The notes: generated from the sequence alone by a model not told the origin. A stretch of 33,007 nucleotides of DNA from Gammaproteobacteria bacterium UBA2965 (GCA_002348385.1 DEBD01000037.1:1-33007); one strand, 5' to 3'. Shown: positions 15,743-24,493, numbered from the stretch's first letter. A program made the numbers and translations.

Positions 15743-17245
15743 GTGAGCGAGACCACCACCACCAGAGAACTCCCGTTCAGCTCAAAAATGGGCTTCGGCG
15801 TGGGTCAGCTCGGCGAAGGCATCACCATGGTTGTCTTCGGCACGTTTACGCTATTTTTCTTCAACCAGATCATCGGCGTATCGGCAACACTCACGGCGAC
15901 GGCGCTGGCCATTGCCATTGGGTTCGACGCCGTGAGCGATCCCATTGCGGGCTCCATTTCAGATCGACTGAAGAGCCGTTGGGGGCGCCGGCTGCCCCTG
16001 ATGGCAAGCTCATCCGTGCCATTGGCACTCTCGGTTATCGCGCTGTTCAACCCGCCGTCCGGCATGCACGAGCTGTTCTACTTCTTCTGGTTGTTGGTAT
16101 TCGCCATACTGGCAAGACTGTTTCTGACGCTTTATCACGTGCCGCACATGGCGCTGGGCGCGGAGATCGCCACCGACTACACCGACCGCACCCGGGTGTT
16201 CAGCTACAGTCAGGCTTTCAGCACGCTGGGCACCGCGGCATTTGCGTTCCTCATGTATACGTTCGTCTTTCCCACCCCGGAAGACGGTACCCACGGCCTG
16301 CTCAGGGCGGCGGGCTATCCCCAGCTTGCGGCAATTGCAGCGGTAGGCATCGTCATATCTATCTCGCTGTGCGTGTGGGGCACGCTGAAAGAAGTACCCT
16401 ACATGCCGGTGTGGGAGCCCGAACCGGAGCGCTTGGGCCCCAGACGCGTGTGGCGCGAGGTACGCGAAGCGCTGGGCAGCCGATCGTACCGCATGTTGCT
16501 TTCCGTGATGGTGGTCACCTTGCTGGTGCTGGGCATCGAAGGCACGTTCATGGCGTACCTCTACGTACATTTCTGGGAGCTGGACACCGAGCAGATGCGC
16601 TGGCTCGGACCCGTCGGCCTGGTCGGCCTGCCCATCTCGGTGATGGTCATACCCCAACTCACCAAACGCTTCGACAAGCGCCGCCTGATGGCCGTGCTGG
16701 GTGCCTGCGTGATCATCAACATGAACATCCTCATCGTCTTGCGACTATTCACCGACTTGTTACCCGAAAACGGTGAGACACTATTGTTCGCGCTGTTCCT
16801 TGTGTCATCCTTCGTGGGCGGCTTGTTGGCGCCCGCAATGCTGGTGACTTTCAACTCCATGTTTGCCGATGTGGCTGACGAACTGGAATATCGCGAAGGC
16901 GTACGGCAGGAAGGCATCATCTATTCCGCGCGGTCGTTCGTGGCCAAAGCGGCAGGCAGCCTGGCCACGGTAATCGGCGGTATCGCTCTGGATCTGATCA
17001 GCTTCCCCAGGGGCGCGGCTGTCGGCGATATCGCGCCTGAGACCATCTACCACCTGGGTCTGATCGCGGGGCCACCGGCAATGATCATCGGGCTAGCCGG
17101 TTTGTCGTTCTACCTCTGGTACGACTTGAGCCGGGAGCGCGTGGCGGAAATCGCCGAAGCGCTGAACCAGCGCAAGGAGCTGGCAGCTAGCCCGGAGACT
17201 GCGCCGCATTCAGCCGAGTCAGCTTCCGATCGAGGCGCGATTTAA
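15743..17245 (+). CDS. MelB-type (GPH family) MFS transporter, first copy
   Basis: 500 residues, 12 predicted membrane helices. The GPH signature is clear: GVGQLGEGITM in helix 1, then FDAVSDPIAGSISDRLKSRW followed by GRRLP, corresponding to the cation-binding helix II and the following loop of MelB. ADVADELEYREGVRQEG in the second half is also typical of the family. These are usually Na+ or H+ symporters for glycosides or related solutes. The GTG start at 15743 has CCAGGT upstream. Its 3' end overlaps the 3' end of the opposite GPH transporter gene by 59 bp. The presence of two GPH proteins beside catabolic genes suggests uptake of an organic substrate or conjugate, not necessarily a sugar. 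Confidence 0.92.
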   Translation: MSETTTTRELPFSSKMGFGVGQLGEGITMVVFGTFTLFFFNQIIGVSATLTATALAIAIGFDAVSDPIAGSISDRLKSRWGRRLPLMASSSVPLALSVIALFNPPSGMHELFYFFWLLVFAILARLFLTLYHVPHMALGAEIATDYTDRTRVFSYSQAFSTLGTAAFAFLMYTFVFPTPEDGTHGLLRAAGYPQLAAIAAVGIVISISLCVWGTLKEVPYMPVWEPEPERLGPRRVWREVREALGSRSYRMLLSVMVVTLLVLGIEGTFMAYLYVHFWELDTEQMRWLGPVGLVGLPISVMVIPQLTKRFDKRRLMAVLGACVIINMNILIVLRLFTDLLPENGETLLFALFLVSSFVGGLLAPAMLVTFNSMFADVADELEYREGVRQEGIIYSARSFVAKAAGSLATVIGGIALDLISFPRGAAVGDIAPETIYHLGLIAGPPAMIIGLAGLSFYLWYDLSRERVAEIAEALNQRKELAASPETAPHSAESASDRGAI

Positions 17246-18653
17246 AGCGCTCGTGACGTGCGGCCGTAAGCGGGTAGCGCCACATGATGGGGATCGCCAC
17301 GCAATGGATGGCGGCGGGAATCAGCGTGTACAGCATGGTCAGCCAGAACAGCGACGTTTGGGAATTACCCTGGGGCGTTCCGGCCAGTGCCAGGTCAGCC
17401 GTGGGATCGAAGTTGACAAACGCCACCGCTGCCAATGCTACCGCGCCGCCCAGCGCATAGGCCGCCTTGCGCAGAAAGCCCCATACCGCGAAGTAGAGCC
17501 CGGCGCGGTGCTCGCCCGTTCGTGCGGTGTCGATATCCACTGCGTCTGCGGCCATTGACGCGGCCAGGGCCAGCATGGCGGCAACGGAACAACCCTTCAG
17601 GCTCATCACCACCAGAAACAGACCAAACTCGCCGACCGGAATCAGGGGCAGCACCGAAGCCCAGATGGCATACCACACGATGCAGGCGATGAAGGTCTGG
17701 TGCTTGCCCACCCGCCTGGAAATACGCATCCAGGGAGACACCCCGATGACCGAAGCGGTGTAGTAAACGAGCACATATATCGGGTACAGCTCACCGGCCC
17801 CAACCACGTGTTTGACAAAGAAGTAGGACATGGCCGCCACCAATGCGATGCCGAAAGTGGTGATCACGTACGTGATGACGATACGCAGGTACGGCCCGTT
17901 GCGCCGCATTAGACGCGCGGTGGCGCGCAGTTCGAAGGGCTTTGTTTCCACCGTTTGCTGCTTGGCCTCCGGCGTGAACACCACAGCCAGCAGGATGGTC
18001 AGGGGTATGGTGATCATCACGAAGGTGGTCAGCCAACGCAGGATCACATCGATGTTGCCGGCTCGAGTTTTCATGATCTGCTGAAACTCGCTAGTGAAGC
18101 TGCCCACCATTTCCGCGACGTCCCCGCTGGAAGCCGCGACGTAAATTGCCAGCGCCGCTACCAAGGGCAGCAGATTGAACGAGAGGTTGCCGGCGAAGTG
18201 GAACTGCTCGCGCCGACCGCTGATGTGGGTGCGCATCTCGTAGTCCGGGGACAACTCTGCCCCCCACGCGTAGTACGGCAGCGCAACCAGCGTGTACGCC
18301 AGATACAACAACACAATCCACGTACCGAAGTACCAGATGGACGGCGACTCTGGCGGTAGAAACAACATATAGATGGACAAGAGCAGCAGTGGGGCACCAC
18401 CCACCACCCAGGGTTTACGTCGCCCCCATCGCGTGCGCGTGCGGTCCGACCACACGCCGATCAGCGGATCGGTGATGGCGTCTGACAGGCGTGCCGCAAA
18501 GATCACGATGCTCATGGCATACAGGCTGATGCCAAGCTCCGCATAAAACGGCAGCACGTACAGATTGACGGGCAACAGCGCCATGGATACGGGCAGATAC
18601 ATCGACCCGTAGCACAGGATGCGTGCCTCACTGATCTTGTCGGTGCGGCTCAT
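17187..18653 (-). CDS. MelB-type (GPH family) MFS transporter, second copy
   Basis: 488 residues, 12 predicted helices. The family motif reads AARLSDAITDPLIGVWSDRT followed by RTRWGRRKPW, with PYYAWGAELSPDYEMRT after helix 4. This copy diverges clearly from the first GPH transporter, so it is not a recent duplicate. ATG 18653 is chosen; an in-frame TTG three codons upstream is possible. It is the last gene of a probable minus-strand set that includes the crotonase, the ABM protein and the HsaA-like monooxygenase, which suggests that it imports their substrate (inference). The end of the gene overlaps the convergent transporter by 59 bp. Confidence 0.91.
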   Translation of the reverse strand: MSRTDKISEARILCYGSMYLPVSMALLPVNLYVLPFYAELGISLYAMSIVIFAARLSDAITDPLIGVWSDRTRTRWGRRKPWVVGGAPLLLLSIYMLFLPPESPSIWYFGTWIVLLYLAYTLVALPYYAWGAELSPDYEMRTHISGRREQFHFAGNLSFNLLPLVAALAIYVAASSGDVAEMVGSFTSEFQQIMKTRAGNIDVILRWLTTFVMITIPLTILLAVVFTPEAKQQTVETKPFELRATARLMRRNGPYLRIVITYVITTFGIALVAAMSYFFVKHVVGAGELYPIYVLVYYTASVIGVSPWMRISRRVGKHQTFIACIVWYAIWASVLPLIPVGEFGLFLVVMSLKGCSVAAMLALAASMAADAVDIDTARTGEHRAGLYFAVWGFLRKAAYALGGAVALAAVAFVNFDPTADLALAGTPQGNSQTSLFWLTMLYTLIPAAIHCVAIPIMWRYPLTAARHERFKSRLDRKLTRLNAAQSPG

Positions 18654-18742
18654 GACCTGCAAAGCACCTGCGGTGGCAATTGACGCCGACTACCGAACAG
18701 CCGGGGCGCTGTGCATGTGGTCGCGCGAAAACTTGCGGTGCT

Positions 18743-19513
18743 CTAGGTGCCCGTCCACTTCGGCGCGCGCTTCTCGGCGAACGCAACCGGACCCTCTTTT
18801 GCGTCGTTGGAGCGGAACACCTTGGCCATGAGCGGTTCCTGCATCTTCCACAAAGACTCCTCGTCGTTGCCCTGAGCCGCCGCACGCACCAGCGTCTTGG
18901 ATGCCGCCACCGCCAGCGGGGCGTTCTCGGCAATACGTTCGGCCCAGCCAATGGCCGCTTCGAGTGCGCCCCCTTGCTCCGTGAGCTCGCTGAGCATCCC
19001 CGCCTCCATCGCGGCCTCCGCAGTAATGGGCTCCCCGGTGAGTGCCATCTCCATGGCCCGGGCGTAGCCCACCCTTGCGGGCAGCCGGAAAACGCCGCCG
19101 GCGGCGGCAAACAAGCCCACTTTGACCTCCCGGATACCGATCTTCGCCCCTTTGCCCGCCACCAGCAGATCGCAGGTGAGCGCGATCTCGCAGCCCCCGG
19201 CCAGCGCGAAGCCTTCCACCGCGGCGATGAGCGGCTTCGAGCAGCCTTCGCGAACGAAGGTATTCAGCGGTCCGATGTCTTCACCGCGCGCGAACGCCTT
19301 GAGATCCATGCCCGCGCAAAATCCGCGCCCGTTACCCGCGATTACGCCCGCAGTGAGCGAATCGTCGCTATCGAGCTCTCTCACTGCGGCAAGCAAGCCG
19401 TTGGATAGCGCGCCGTTGATGGCGTTCATGGCCTCGGGGCGATTCAACGTGATCACCATGACCCTTCCCCGCCGTTCGACCAGTACGGCTTGCTCAGCAG
19501 ATTCTTCACTCAT
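18743..19513 (-). CDS. Enoyl-CoA hydratase/isomerase (crotonase) family protein
   Basis: 256 residues with the crotonase fold. The oxyanion hole segments are GFCAGMDLKAF (about 64-74) and GFALAGGCEIAL (101-112). Both catalytic glutamates of true enoyl-CoA hydratases appear to be present: Glu109 in GGCEIAL and Glu129 in IREVKVGL. The C-terminal AFAEKRAPKWTG is typical. It most likely hydrates a 2-enoyl-CoA or acts as a related isomerase in a beta-oxidation-like step. AAGGAAG precedes the ATG at 19513. It sits 69 bp downstream of the ABM gene and 89 bp upstream of the GPH transporter. Confidence 0.92.
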   Translation of the reverse strand: MSEESAEQAVLVERRGRVMVITLNRPEAMNAINGALSNGLLAAVRELDSDDSLTAGVIAGNGRGFCAGMDLKAFARGEDIGPLNTFVREGCSKPLIAAVEGFALAGGCEIALTCDLLVAGKGAKIGIREVKVGLFAAAGGVFRLPARVGYARAMEMALTGEPITAEAAMEAGMLSELTEQGGALEAAIGWAERIAENAPLAVAASKTLVRAAAQGNDEESLWKMQEPLMAKVFRSNDAKEGPVAFAEKRAPKWTGT

Positions 19514-19582
19514 TGTTTATGCTTCCTTGTTATATTGCTTGTGGCTGCATTGTGCTGCCCGCGGCTACCGTGTGGGCATGCG

Positions 19583-19939
19583 TCATTCGGATGAGAAATG
19601 CCCCCGGGCCACGCCCGTGTCGTCGTATACGGGCTCTTCGAGATCTACGCGGTATTTTTGGGTCACCCGACGACGCTCCGCCTTGAACGGATACTGCCCC
19701 AAGTGCGCACGCATGTCGTCATACCAATGGTCGCGCAGGTGCGCTTCCAGGGCCTCGGACGACGTCCACTCTTCGTAAATATACAGGCGCCCCGGATTGA
19801 GGTGGTCCTCCGTCCACGCATACTCGATGCACCCCTCTTCTGTCAGCGCACCTTCGATGTGAGGCCGGGCCCCCAGCAACATCTCTTTGAGCTGCTCGGG
19901 GTCTTCCAGATCCATGCATCCGGCGACGATTACCGTCAT
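19583..19939 (-). CDS. Antibiotic biosynthesis monooxygenase (ABM) domain protein
   Basis: 118 residues: a single ABM ferredoxin-like domain, residues about 1-80, with GARPHIEGALTEEGCIEYAW and the diagnostic YIYEEWTSSEALEAHL, then a polar tail. Domains of this sort occur in cofactor-free quinol monooxygenases (YgiN type), haem-degrading enzymes and proteins of unknown role. No metal or flavin motif is visible. The location between an HsaA-like flavin monooxygenase and a crotonase suggests a part in the same oxidative pathway, for instance on a hydroquinone, but this is inferred only from position. Confidence 0.87.
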   Translation of the reverse strand: MTVIVAGCMDLEDPEQLKEMLLGARPHIEGALTEEGCIEYAWTEDHLNPGRLYIYEEWTSSEALEAHLRDHWYDDMRAHLGQYPFKAERRRVTQKYRVDLEEPVYDDTGVARGHFSSE

Positions 19940-20008
19940 TGTCTTCTCCCACTAGGTGAATGTGTTCCCAGGCGCCACTTTACCCGGTTTGGATGAGCAC
20001 ATGCTTTG

Positions 20009-21184
20009 CTAGGACGCCGGCGTCTCCCACACGGCCTTACCGTATGCCTCGGCCGCCTCCTCCCACACCAGCGACACATGCGTGACGCCGGAGTTGATGT
20101 CGCGCTGGAACCGTTGAATGGGATTTGCAAGGTAGGTCGAGGTAGCGCCCGCCATCAACGTCAGATTGTTGGCCACCTTGCCCACAAGCCGCGCCACGTA
20201 GGTCGCATCGCGCTTGGATGCCAGAGCCTCCAATTTAGACGGCGCCGCACCGGCCTCGCCCCATTTCATCAGCTCACTCAAGCGGTGCCGCATGACCAGC
20301 TCGGCCGCGTGAATGTCCGCAAGCACCTCGGTGAGCTTGATCTGGTTGGCGACACGTTCAACCTGCAACTCACCGCTGAACAGAGCTTTCTTGCCGATCA
20401 ACGTCTGCCGAACCGCGTCGGCCATGCCGCTGGCCATGCCCACCAAAGCGGCGGGAATTCCCCACACCGCCGGCAGCCCGAAGGGCAGCCGCGAGATCGG
20501 CGTGCCGTGCGCCTTACCACCCGGCGTGGTTCCAGCCGCCAGGTCTTTAATGGACACGCGTCGATGCTCGGGCACGAAAACGTCATTCAGAATCAGATCC
20601 TTGCTACCGGTGCCACAAAGCCCCGACACAAACCAATCGTCCTCTATGGTGACCTCGCTGCGCGGCAACATCAGCCAATCCAGGCAAGTCGGGCTCGGTT
20701 TCATAATCATGAACCAGCTCGCGAAGTCACAACCACTAGAAAACTTCCAACGGCCAGAAAGGCGGTATCCCCCCTCAACCACCTGCATCTCGCTGCGAAT
20801 TGCGAAGGAGGCAGTGGAGCAGACCTCATCTTCGCTATTCACCCAGTATTCCTCCTGGACCTGCATGGGAAACAGACTCACCTGCCAGTTGTGCAGGATG
20901 AACAGATTAGCCACCCAGCCGCTGGAGCCGCAGGCCGTGGCCAACGTTCGAATCACTTCGGCGGCCGTATCGATGCCCAGCTCATAGCCACCAAAGCGCC
21001 GTGGCTGGAGGATCTTGTGAAATCCGGCCGCACGGAATTCTGCCACCGTTTCGTCCGACAAACGGCGGTTTTCCTCCGCTTCGGCTGAGCGCTCCCGCAG
21101 GCTCGGCAGCAGCGCCTGTGCGCGCTGGATCAGCTCCTCGTGAGATGGAATATCCGCCCGCAGCGCGGCTTGTTTTGCGCTCAT
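20009..21184 (-). CDS. HsaA-like acyl-CoA-dehydrogenase-fold flavin monooxygenase (group D)
   Basis: 391 residues with the acyl-CoA dehydrogenase fold, but with features of the HsaA/HpaB-like oxygenase branch: LQPRRFGGYELGIDTAAEVIRTLA, then ACGSSGWVANLFILHNWQVS, GRWKFSSGCDFASWFMI and a C-terminal GATSTYLANPIQRFQRDINSG. HsaA hydroxylates the phenolic ring of a secosteroid using FMNH2 supplied by a separate reductase (HsaB). No small flavin reductase gene is adjacent, so either a distant reductase serves it or the protein is a true dehydrogenase of this subgroup. The ATG at 21184 has GAAGGAG nine nt upstream. It leads the minus-strand set with the ABM, crotonase and transporter genes. Confidence 0.85.
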   Translation of the reverse strand: MSAKQAALRADIPSHEELIQRAQALLPSLRERSAEAEENRRLSDETVAEFRAAGFHKILQPRRFGGYELGIDTAAEVIRTLATACGSSGWVANLFILHNWQVSLFPMQVQEEYWVNSEDEVCSTASFAIRSEMQVVEGGYRLSGRWKFSSGCDFASWFMIMKPSPTCLDWLMLPRSEVTIEDDWFVSGLCGTGSKDLILNDVFVPEHRRVSIKDLAAGTTPGGKAHGTPISRLPFGLPAVWGIPAALVGMASGMADAVRQTLIGKKALFSGELQVERVANQIKLTEVLADIHAAELVMRHRLSELMKWGEAGAAPSKLEALASKRDATYVARLVGKVANNLTLMAGATSTYLANPIQRFQRDINSGVTHVSLVWEEAAEAYGKAVWETPAS

Positions 21185-21256
21185 TACAGCTCCTTCGAAA
21201 CACCGGGAGCAGGAAGTATCGGCCTATAGCTGCGTCAACGCCAGCCGGCGGATTCC

Positions 21257-21286
21257 GTTATAGACACTTTGCTTCGCTCCGAGCAA
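21257..21286 (-). promoter_or_regulatory. Possible promoter of the HsaA-like operon
   Basis: On the minus strand TTGCTC (21281-21286) and TATAAC (21257-21262) are 18 nt apart, about 70 bp before the start at 21184. The -10 matches 5 of 6 consensus bases and the -35 only 3 of 6. It lies just after the tctA stop, so it would separate this operon from the transporter genes upstream. Confidence 0.3.
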
Positions 21287-21295
21287 TTTATTCCA

Positions 21296-22795
21296 TTATC
21301 CACCGGCAGTCCTTCGCGCTCTAAAGCGCACCAGTATAGGAACAACGATTACGAGCGCGGCGAGCGCCCACAACCCAACCGACAACGGACTGGCAAAGAG
21401 AATGCTGACGTCACCGTCTGAAATCGCCAGAGCGCGCCGCAGGTTTCGCTCCATCAGCTCCGCCAGCACGAACCCGAGGATGATTGGGCCCGTGGGGAAC
21501 GCCAGTTTACGCAGCACGTAGCCGAATATTCCCAGCACGACCATAAGCACCAGATCAAAGGTTGAACTGTGAATGCCGTAAACGCCCACGAAGCTGATTG
21601 CCGCGATGGCCGGCACGAGAATCGCGTTTGGGATGCTCAACAGCCGCGCAAACAGCCCGATCAGCGGGATATTCATGAACAGCAGCAACAGGTTGGCGAT
21701 GAACAACGACGCGATGAGCCCCCAGACCACGGCCGGTTGGGCCTCGAACAACAAAGGCCCGGGAGTGATGTTGTAAAGGGTCAACGCGCCAAGCATTACG
21801 GCAGTGGTGCCGCTGCCGGGGACACCCAATGTCAGCATCGGAATGAAAGACCCGCACGCAGACGCATTGTTAGCAGCCTCCGGTGCCGCCACGCCCCGCA
21901 CGTCGCCGCTACCGAACGTGCTGTCCTTATCGTTGATACGTTTTTCGGTCGTGTAGGCGATGGCGCTCGCCACCGTCGCACCAGCGCCCGGGAGAATTCC
22001 AATCCCAAAACCCATCAGGGCCGAACGGGCCATGGTCATCCCCGTGCTCGCCAGTTCTTTCAAACTAAACAACAGCTTGCCCGAAAGCTTGATCGCGTTC
22101 TTACCAGCATGGGTTTGCTCGAGCATGATGAGAATTTCGCTGATCGCGAACAGGCCGATGACAATCACGATGAATTGAATACCGTCGCTGAGATGCAGGC
22201 TGCCAAAAGTGAGCCGATAAACACCGGTGCCGGAGTCGATGCCGACCATGGCGAGCGACATGCCGATGAAACAGCCCAACAGCGCCTTGACGGGCTTGCT
22301 GCCCATCATCCCGCCCAAAGTGGCAACGGCGAAAACCATCAACGCAAAGTATTCCGCTGGGCCAAAACTCAGCGCCCAGCCGGAGAGCATCGGCGCAAAC
22401 AGCACGATGCCAATGGTCGACACCAACGCGCCCACAAAGGAGGAAACGGCGGAAATCGAGAGTGCAGCGCCGGCTTTACCTTGAAGCGCCAAGGGATGGC
22501 CGTCCACCGTGGTCATCACCGCACCGGCATCGCCCGGCACATTGAGCAGAATGGCTGAAATTCTGCCGCCATACTCGCAACCCATATACACCGCGGCCAA
22601 GAGGATCAGCGCGGATTCCGGTGGGAGATTGAGCGCAAACGCCAACGGCAGAAAGATGGCAATACCGTTGATTGGCCCTAGCCCGGGCAGAAGTCCGAGC
22701 ACCGTTCCGACAAAGCACCCGAAAGACGCCAGCGCCAGATTCAGCGGCTGGATGGCAACCTGGAAACCAAGAAACAGGTTAGAGAGGTTATCCAC
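21296..22795 (-). CDS. tctA: Tripartite tricarboxylate transporter large membrane subunit
   Basis: 499 residues, about 12 membrane helices. The family signature GLLPGLGPINGIAIFLPL lies near residue 35-52, followed by ILLNVPGDAGAVMTTVDGHPLA, GSKPVKALLGCFIGMSLAMVG and, in the second half, GFGIGILPGAGATVASAIAY and FIPMLTLGVPGSGTTAVMLG. TctA is the main translocation subunit of TTT carriers, which import carboxylates (citrate, tartrate, terephthalate and others) with an ion gradient. The GTG start at 22795 is 10 nt after the tctB stop, so the gene is coupled to it. The substrate is not deducible from this subunit. Confidence 0.95.
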   Translation of the reverse strand: MDNLSNLFLGFQVAIQPLNLALASFGCFVGTVLGLLPGLGPINGIAIFLPLAFALNLPPESALILLAAVYMGCEYGGRISAILLNVPGDAGAVMTTVDGHPLALQGKAGAALSISAVSSFVGALVSTIGIVLFAPMLSGWALSFGPAEYFALMVFAVATLGGMMGSKPVKALLGCFIGMSLAMVGIDSGTGVYRLTFGSLHLSDGIQFIVIVIGLFAISEILIMLEQTHAGKNAIKLSGKLLFSLKELASTGMTMARSALMGFGIGILPGAGATVASAIAYTTEKRINDKDSTFGSGDVRGVAAPEAANNASACGSFIPMLTLGVPGSGTTAVMLGALTLYNITPGPLLFEAQPAVVWGLIASLFIANLLLLFMNIPLIGLFARLLSIPNAILVPAIAAISFVGVYGIHSSTFDLVLMVVLGIFGYVLRKLAFPTGPIILGFVLAELMERNLRRALAISDGDVSILFASPLSVGLWALAALVIVVPILVRFRARRTAGG

Positions 22796-22805
22796 GGCTG
22801 ACCAA

Positions 22806-23237
22806 TCAGTTCAGTAGCGCGCCGCGAGGCAGACTGACTTCCAGGACGCTGTCGAACAGCAGAAATGTACCTGGGGCGATAGTCACCGCCGTTACCACGC
22901 TTGTTTTCCAGCTTCCTCGAAAAATGCGAGATACCGCAACAACCATCAACGCCGTCGACACCACATACCCGATAGTCGAAAACAGCAAAGCATAGGACAA
23001 AAGGACGCCGATCAAGGCTGCGCCCTTACCGACCAACGCCGGATTGACCTCCACGCCCTGGTGGTCGGGGCGAACGATCAACGCGATGGAACAAAGCGCC
23101 ATCAATGCGGCAAGCAACAACGGAAACGCTTTCGGCCCGACAGGTTCATAGCTGAACGGCACCTGCATCTGCCATATGCTCACGGCAATACCGATACACA
23201 CGCACAGCCAGACCCCGGAGAAGATCCGGTCCATCAT
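22806..23237 (-). CDS. tctB: Tripartite tricarboxylate transporter small membrane subunit
   Basis: 143 residues with four predicted membrane helices and the TctB pattern: an N-terminal helix, a PVGPKAFPLLLAALMALCSI segment, then YVVSTALMVVAVSRIFRG before the last helix. The ATG at 23237 overlaps the tctC stop by four nt (ATGA), showing translational coupling. It acts as the small partner of TctA in the inner membrane. A second ATG one codon later (23234) is possible. Confidence 0.93.
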   Translation of the reverse strand: MMDRIFSGVWLCVCIGIAVSIWQMQVPFSYEPVGPKAFPLLLAALMALCSIALIVRPDHQGVEVNPALVGKGAALIGVLLSYALLFSTIGYVVSTALMVVAVSRIFRGSWKTSVVTAVTIAPGTFLLFDSVLEVSLPRGALLN

Positions 23238-24262
23238 CGTGCGGCCACGCCTGGTGCTTGCGGATTAAGGTCGAATTCTTGCGCGAGAAGCCGGTAGTGG
23301 GCCATGCGTTCGGCGATCAGGGCGTGGAGGTCGGCACCCGCAATCGCGTAAGGAAACATGCCGAACTCTTCCCGGACCCGGTCGAACCGTTCGTCTCGCA
23401 TCATCGTCTCAAACGTTTCCACCCACCACGCGTAATCCTGCTCGGAAACATCTGGGCCGGTGTAATAGCCACGCAATATGGGCCACGACAGGTCGAATCC
23501 CTGCTCCTTGGCGGTGGGCACCTCGGCAAACCTGCCAGGCAATCGCGCATCGGACATCACCGCCAAAATCCGCACGCGACCGCTTTCCAGCAATCCAACC
23601 ACCTCGGAGATATCTCCGGAATAGACCTGAATGTGCCCGCCCAACAGCGCAACCTGAGCCTCACCGCCACCTTCGAAAGGCACGTATCGCATACCGCGAT
23701 AGTCGATATTCGCCACGCGTGCAATGAGCGCGCTCTTCATCCAATCCTGGCTACCAACTGTGCCACCCGCACCAAAGACGACGCCGGCGGGATTCGCTTT
23801 CAAGGACTCGATCAGATCGCCCAGTTCATGAAACGAAGAATCATCCCGTACCGCGAGCATACCGTAGTCTATGCCGCTCGCTGCAACCCAGCGAACGTCG
23901 TGTTCTGAATAGCGGCCGAATTTTCCTTGCGCCAGGTTGAGCAGAGACCCACCAGAGAACGCTACTATGATATTTGCATCGCTCGCCCGTTGCGCGATGA
24001 CCGAGTTCATTGCCACGGCGCCTATACCACCGGGCTGATACGTGACACGCATCGGCCTATTTAATAGGCCCAGGTCCCGAAAGGCTTTCTGCGCCAGCTT
24101 GCAGGTCAGATCGAAGCCACCGCCAGGCGCCGAAGGAGCGATGCATTCGGGCCGAGAAGGCCCAAAAACGTCCGATTCCACACTGCCATTTTGCTCGCAG
24201 GCTCCCAGCAAAACCATGCCGATGACAGCCGCCAACGGCCATCCTTTTGAGACTATGCGCAT
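23234..24262 (-). CDS. tctC: Tripartite tricarboxylate transporter substrate-binding lipoprotein
   Basis: 342 residues. The N-terminus MRIVSKGWPLAAVIGMVLLGAC has a lipobox LGAC with Cys22 as lipidation site, followed by Glu23, so by the +2 rule it would go to the outer membrane; most TctC/Bug proteins are soluble periplasmic. The Bug pattern follows: CIAPSAPGGGFDLTCKLAQ, VTYQPGGIGAVAMN, GGHIQVYSGDISEV and AVMSDARLPGRFAEVPTAKE. It would bind a carboxylate-containing ligand and hand it to TctA/TctB. The start codon A is shared with the TGA of the upstream truncated sulfatase frame (TGATG), so its translation may be coupled to that remnant. Confidence 0.93.
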   Translation of the reverse strand: MRIVSKGWPLAAVIGMVLLGACEQNGSVESDVFGPSRPECIAPSAPGGGFDLTCKLAQKAFRDLGLLNRPMRVTYQPGGIGAVAMNSVIAQRASDANIIVAFSGGSLLNLAQGKFGRYSEHDVRWVAASGIDYGMLAVRDDSSFHELGDLIESLKANPAGVVFGAGGTVGSQDWMKSALIARVANIDYRGMRYVPFEGGGEAQVALLGGHIQVYSGDISEVVGLLESGRVRILAVMSDARLPGRFAEVPTAKEQGFDLSWPILRGYYTGPDVSEQDYAWWVETFETMMRDERFDRVREEFGMFPYAIAGADLHALIAERMAHYRLLAQEFDLNPQAPGVAAR

Positions 24263-24426
24263 CACAGCACCTTGCTACCAGCAACGTAGTGACCAGTGAA
24301 CCGAACCACGCGCGTGGAAAATCGATCCAGCTTTGCGGTCGCAAATTGTGTACCGCCATGGCAGCCCAGCGTGTGTCGGTTCAAGCTGTCCAGCAAGACG
24401 ACAACGGCCTTGGACAGACCCGGCAT
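24262..24426 (-). pseudogene. N-terminal remnant of a sulfatase
   Basis: 54 codons: MPGLSKAVVVLLDSLNRHTL, then GCHGGTQFATAKLDRF, ending HYVAGSKVL. This is the start of a sulfatase of the alkaline-phosphatase superfamily: the metal-binding Asp in LLDSLNR, then the A-x-x-LDRF and FTGHYV segments. Family members continue with the active-site C/S-x-P-x-R motif directly after HYVGS; here the frame stops before it, so about 90 percent of the enzyme, including the formylglycine site, is missing. GGAGG precedes the ATG at 24426 at good spacing, so the remnant is probably translated. Its TGA overlaps the tctC ATG. An internal deletion that kept both gene ends would explain this. Confidence 0.65.
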
Positions 24427-24493
24427 GGCTTCCTCCAATGAGATCCCCAGGACAATCCAAGGGTATGCGGATCCCATGCAGCGTCAAGGTCGC

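Noticed and set aside
15743..18653. The two GPH transporters as a recent inverted duplication
   Set aside because: Their protein sequences differ widely apart from the family signature, so they are old paralogues or independently acquired.
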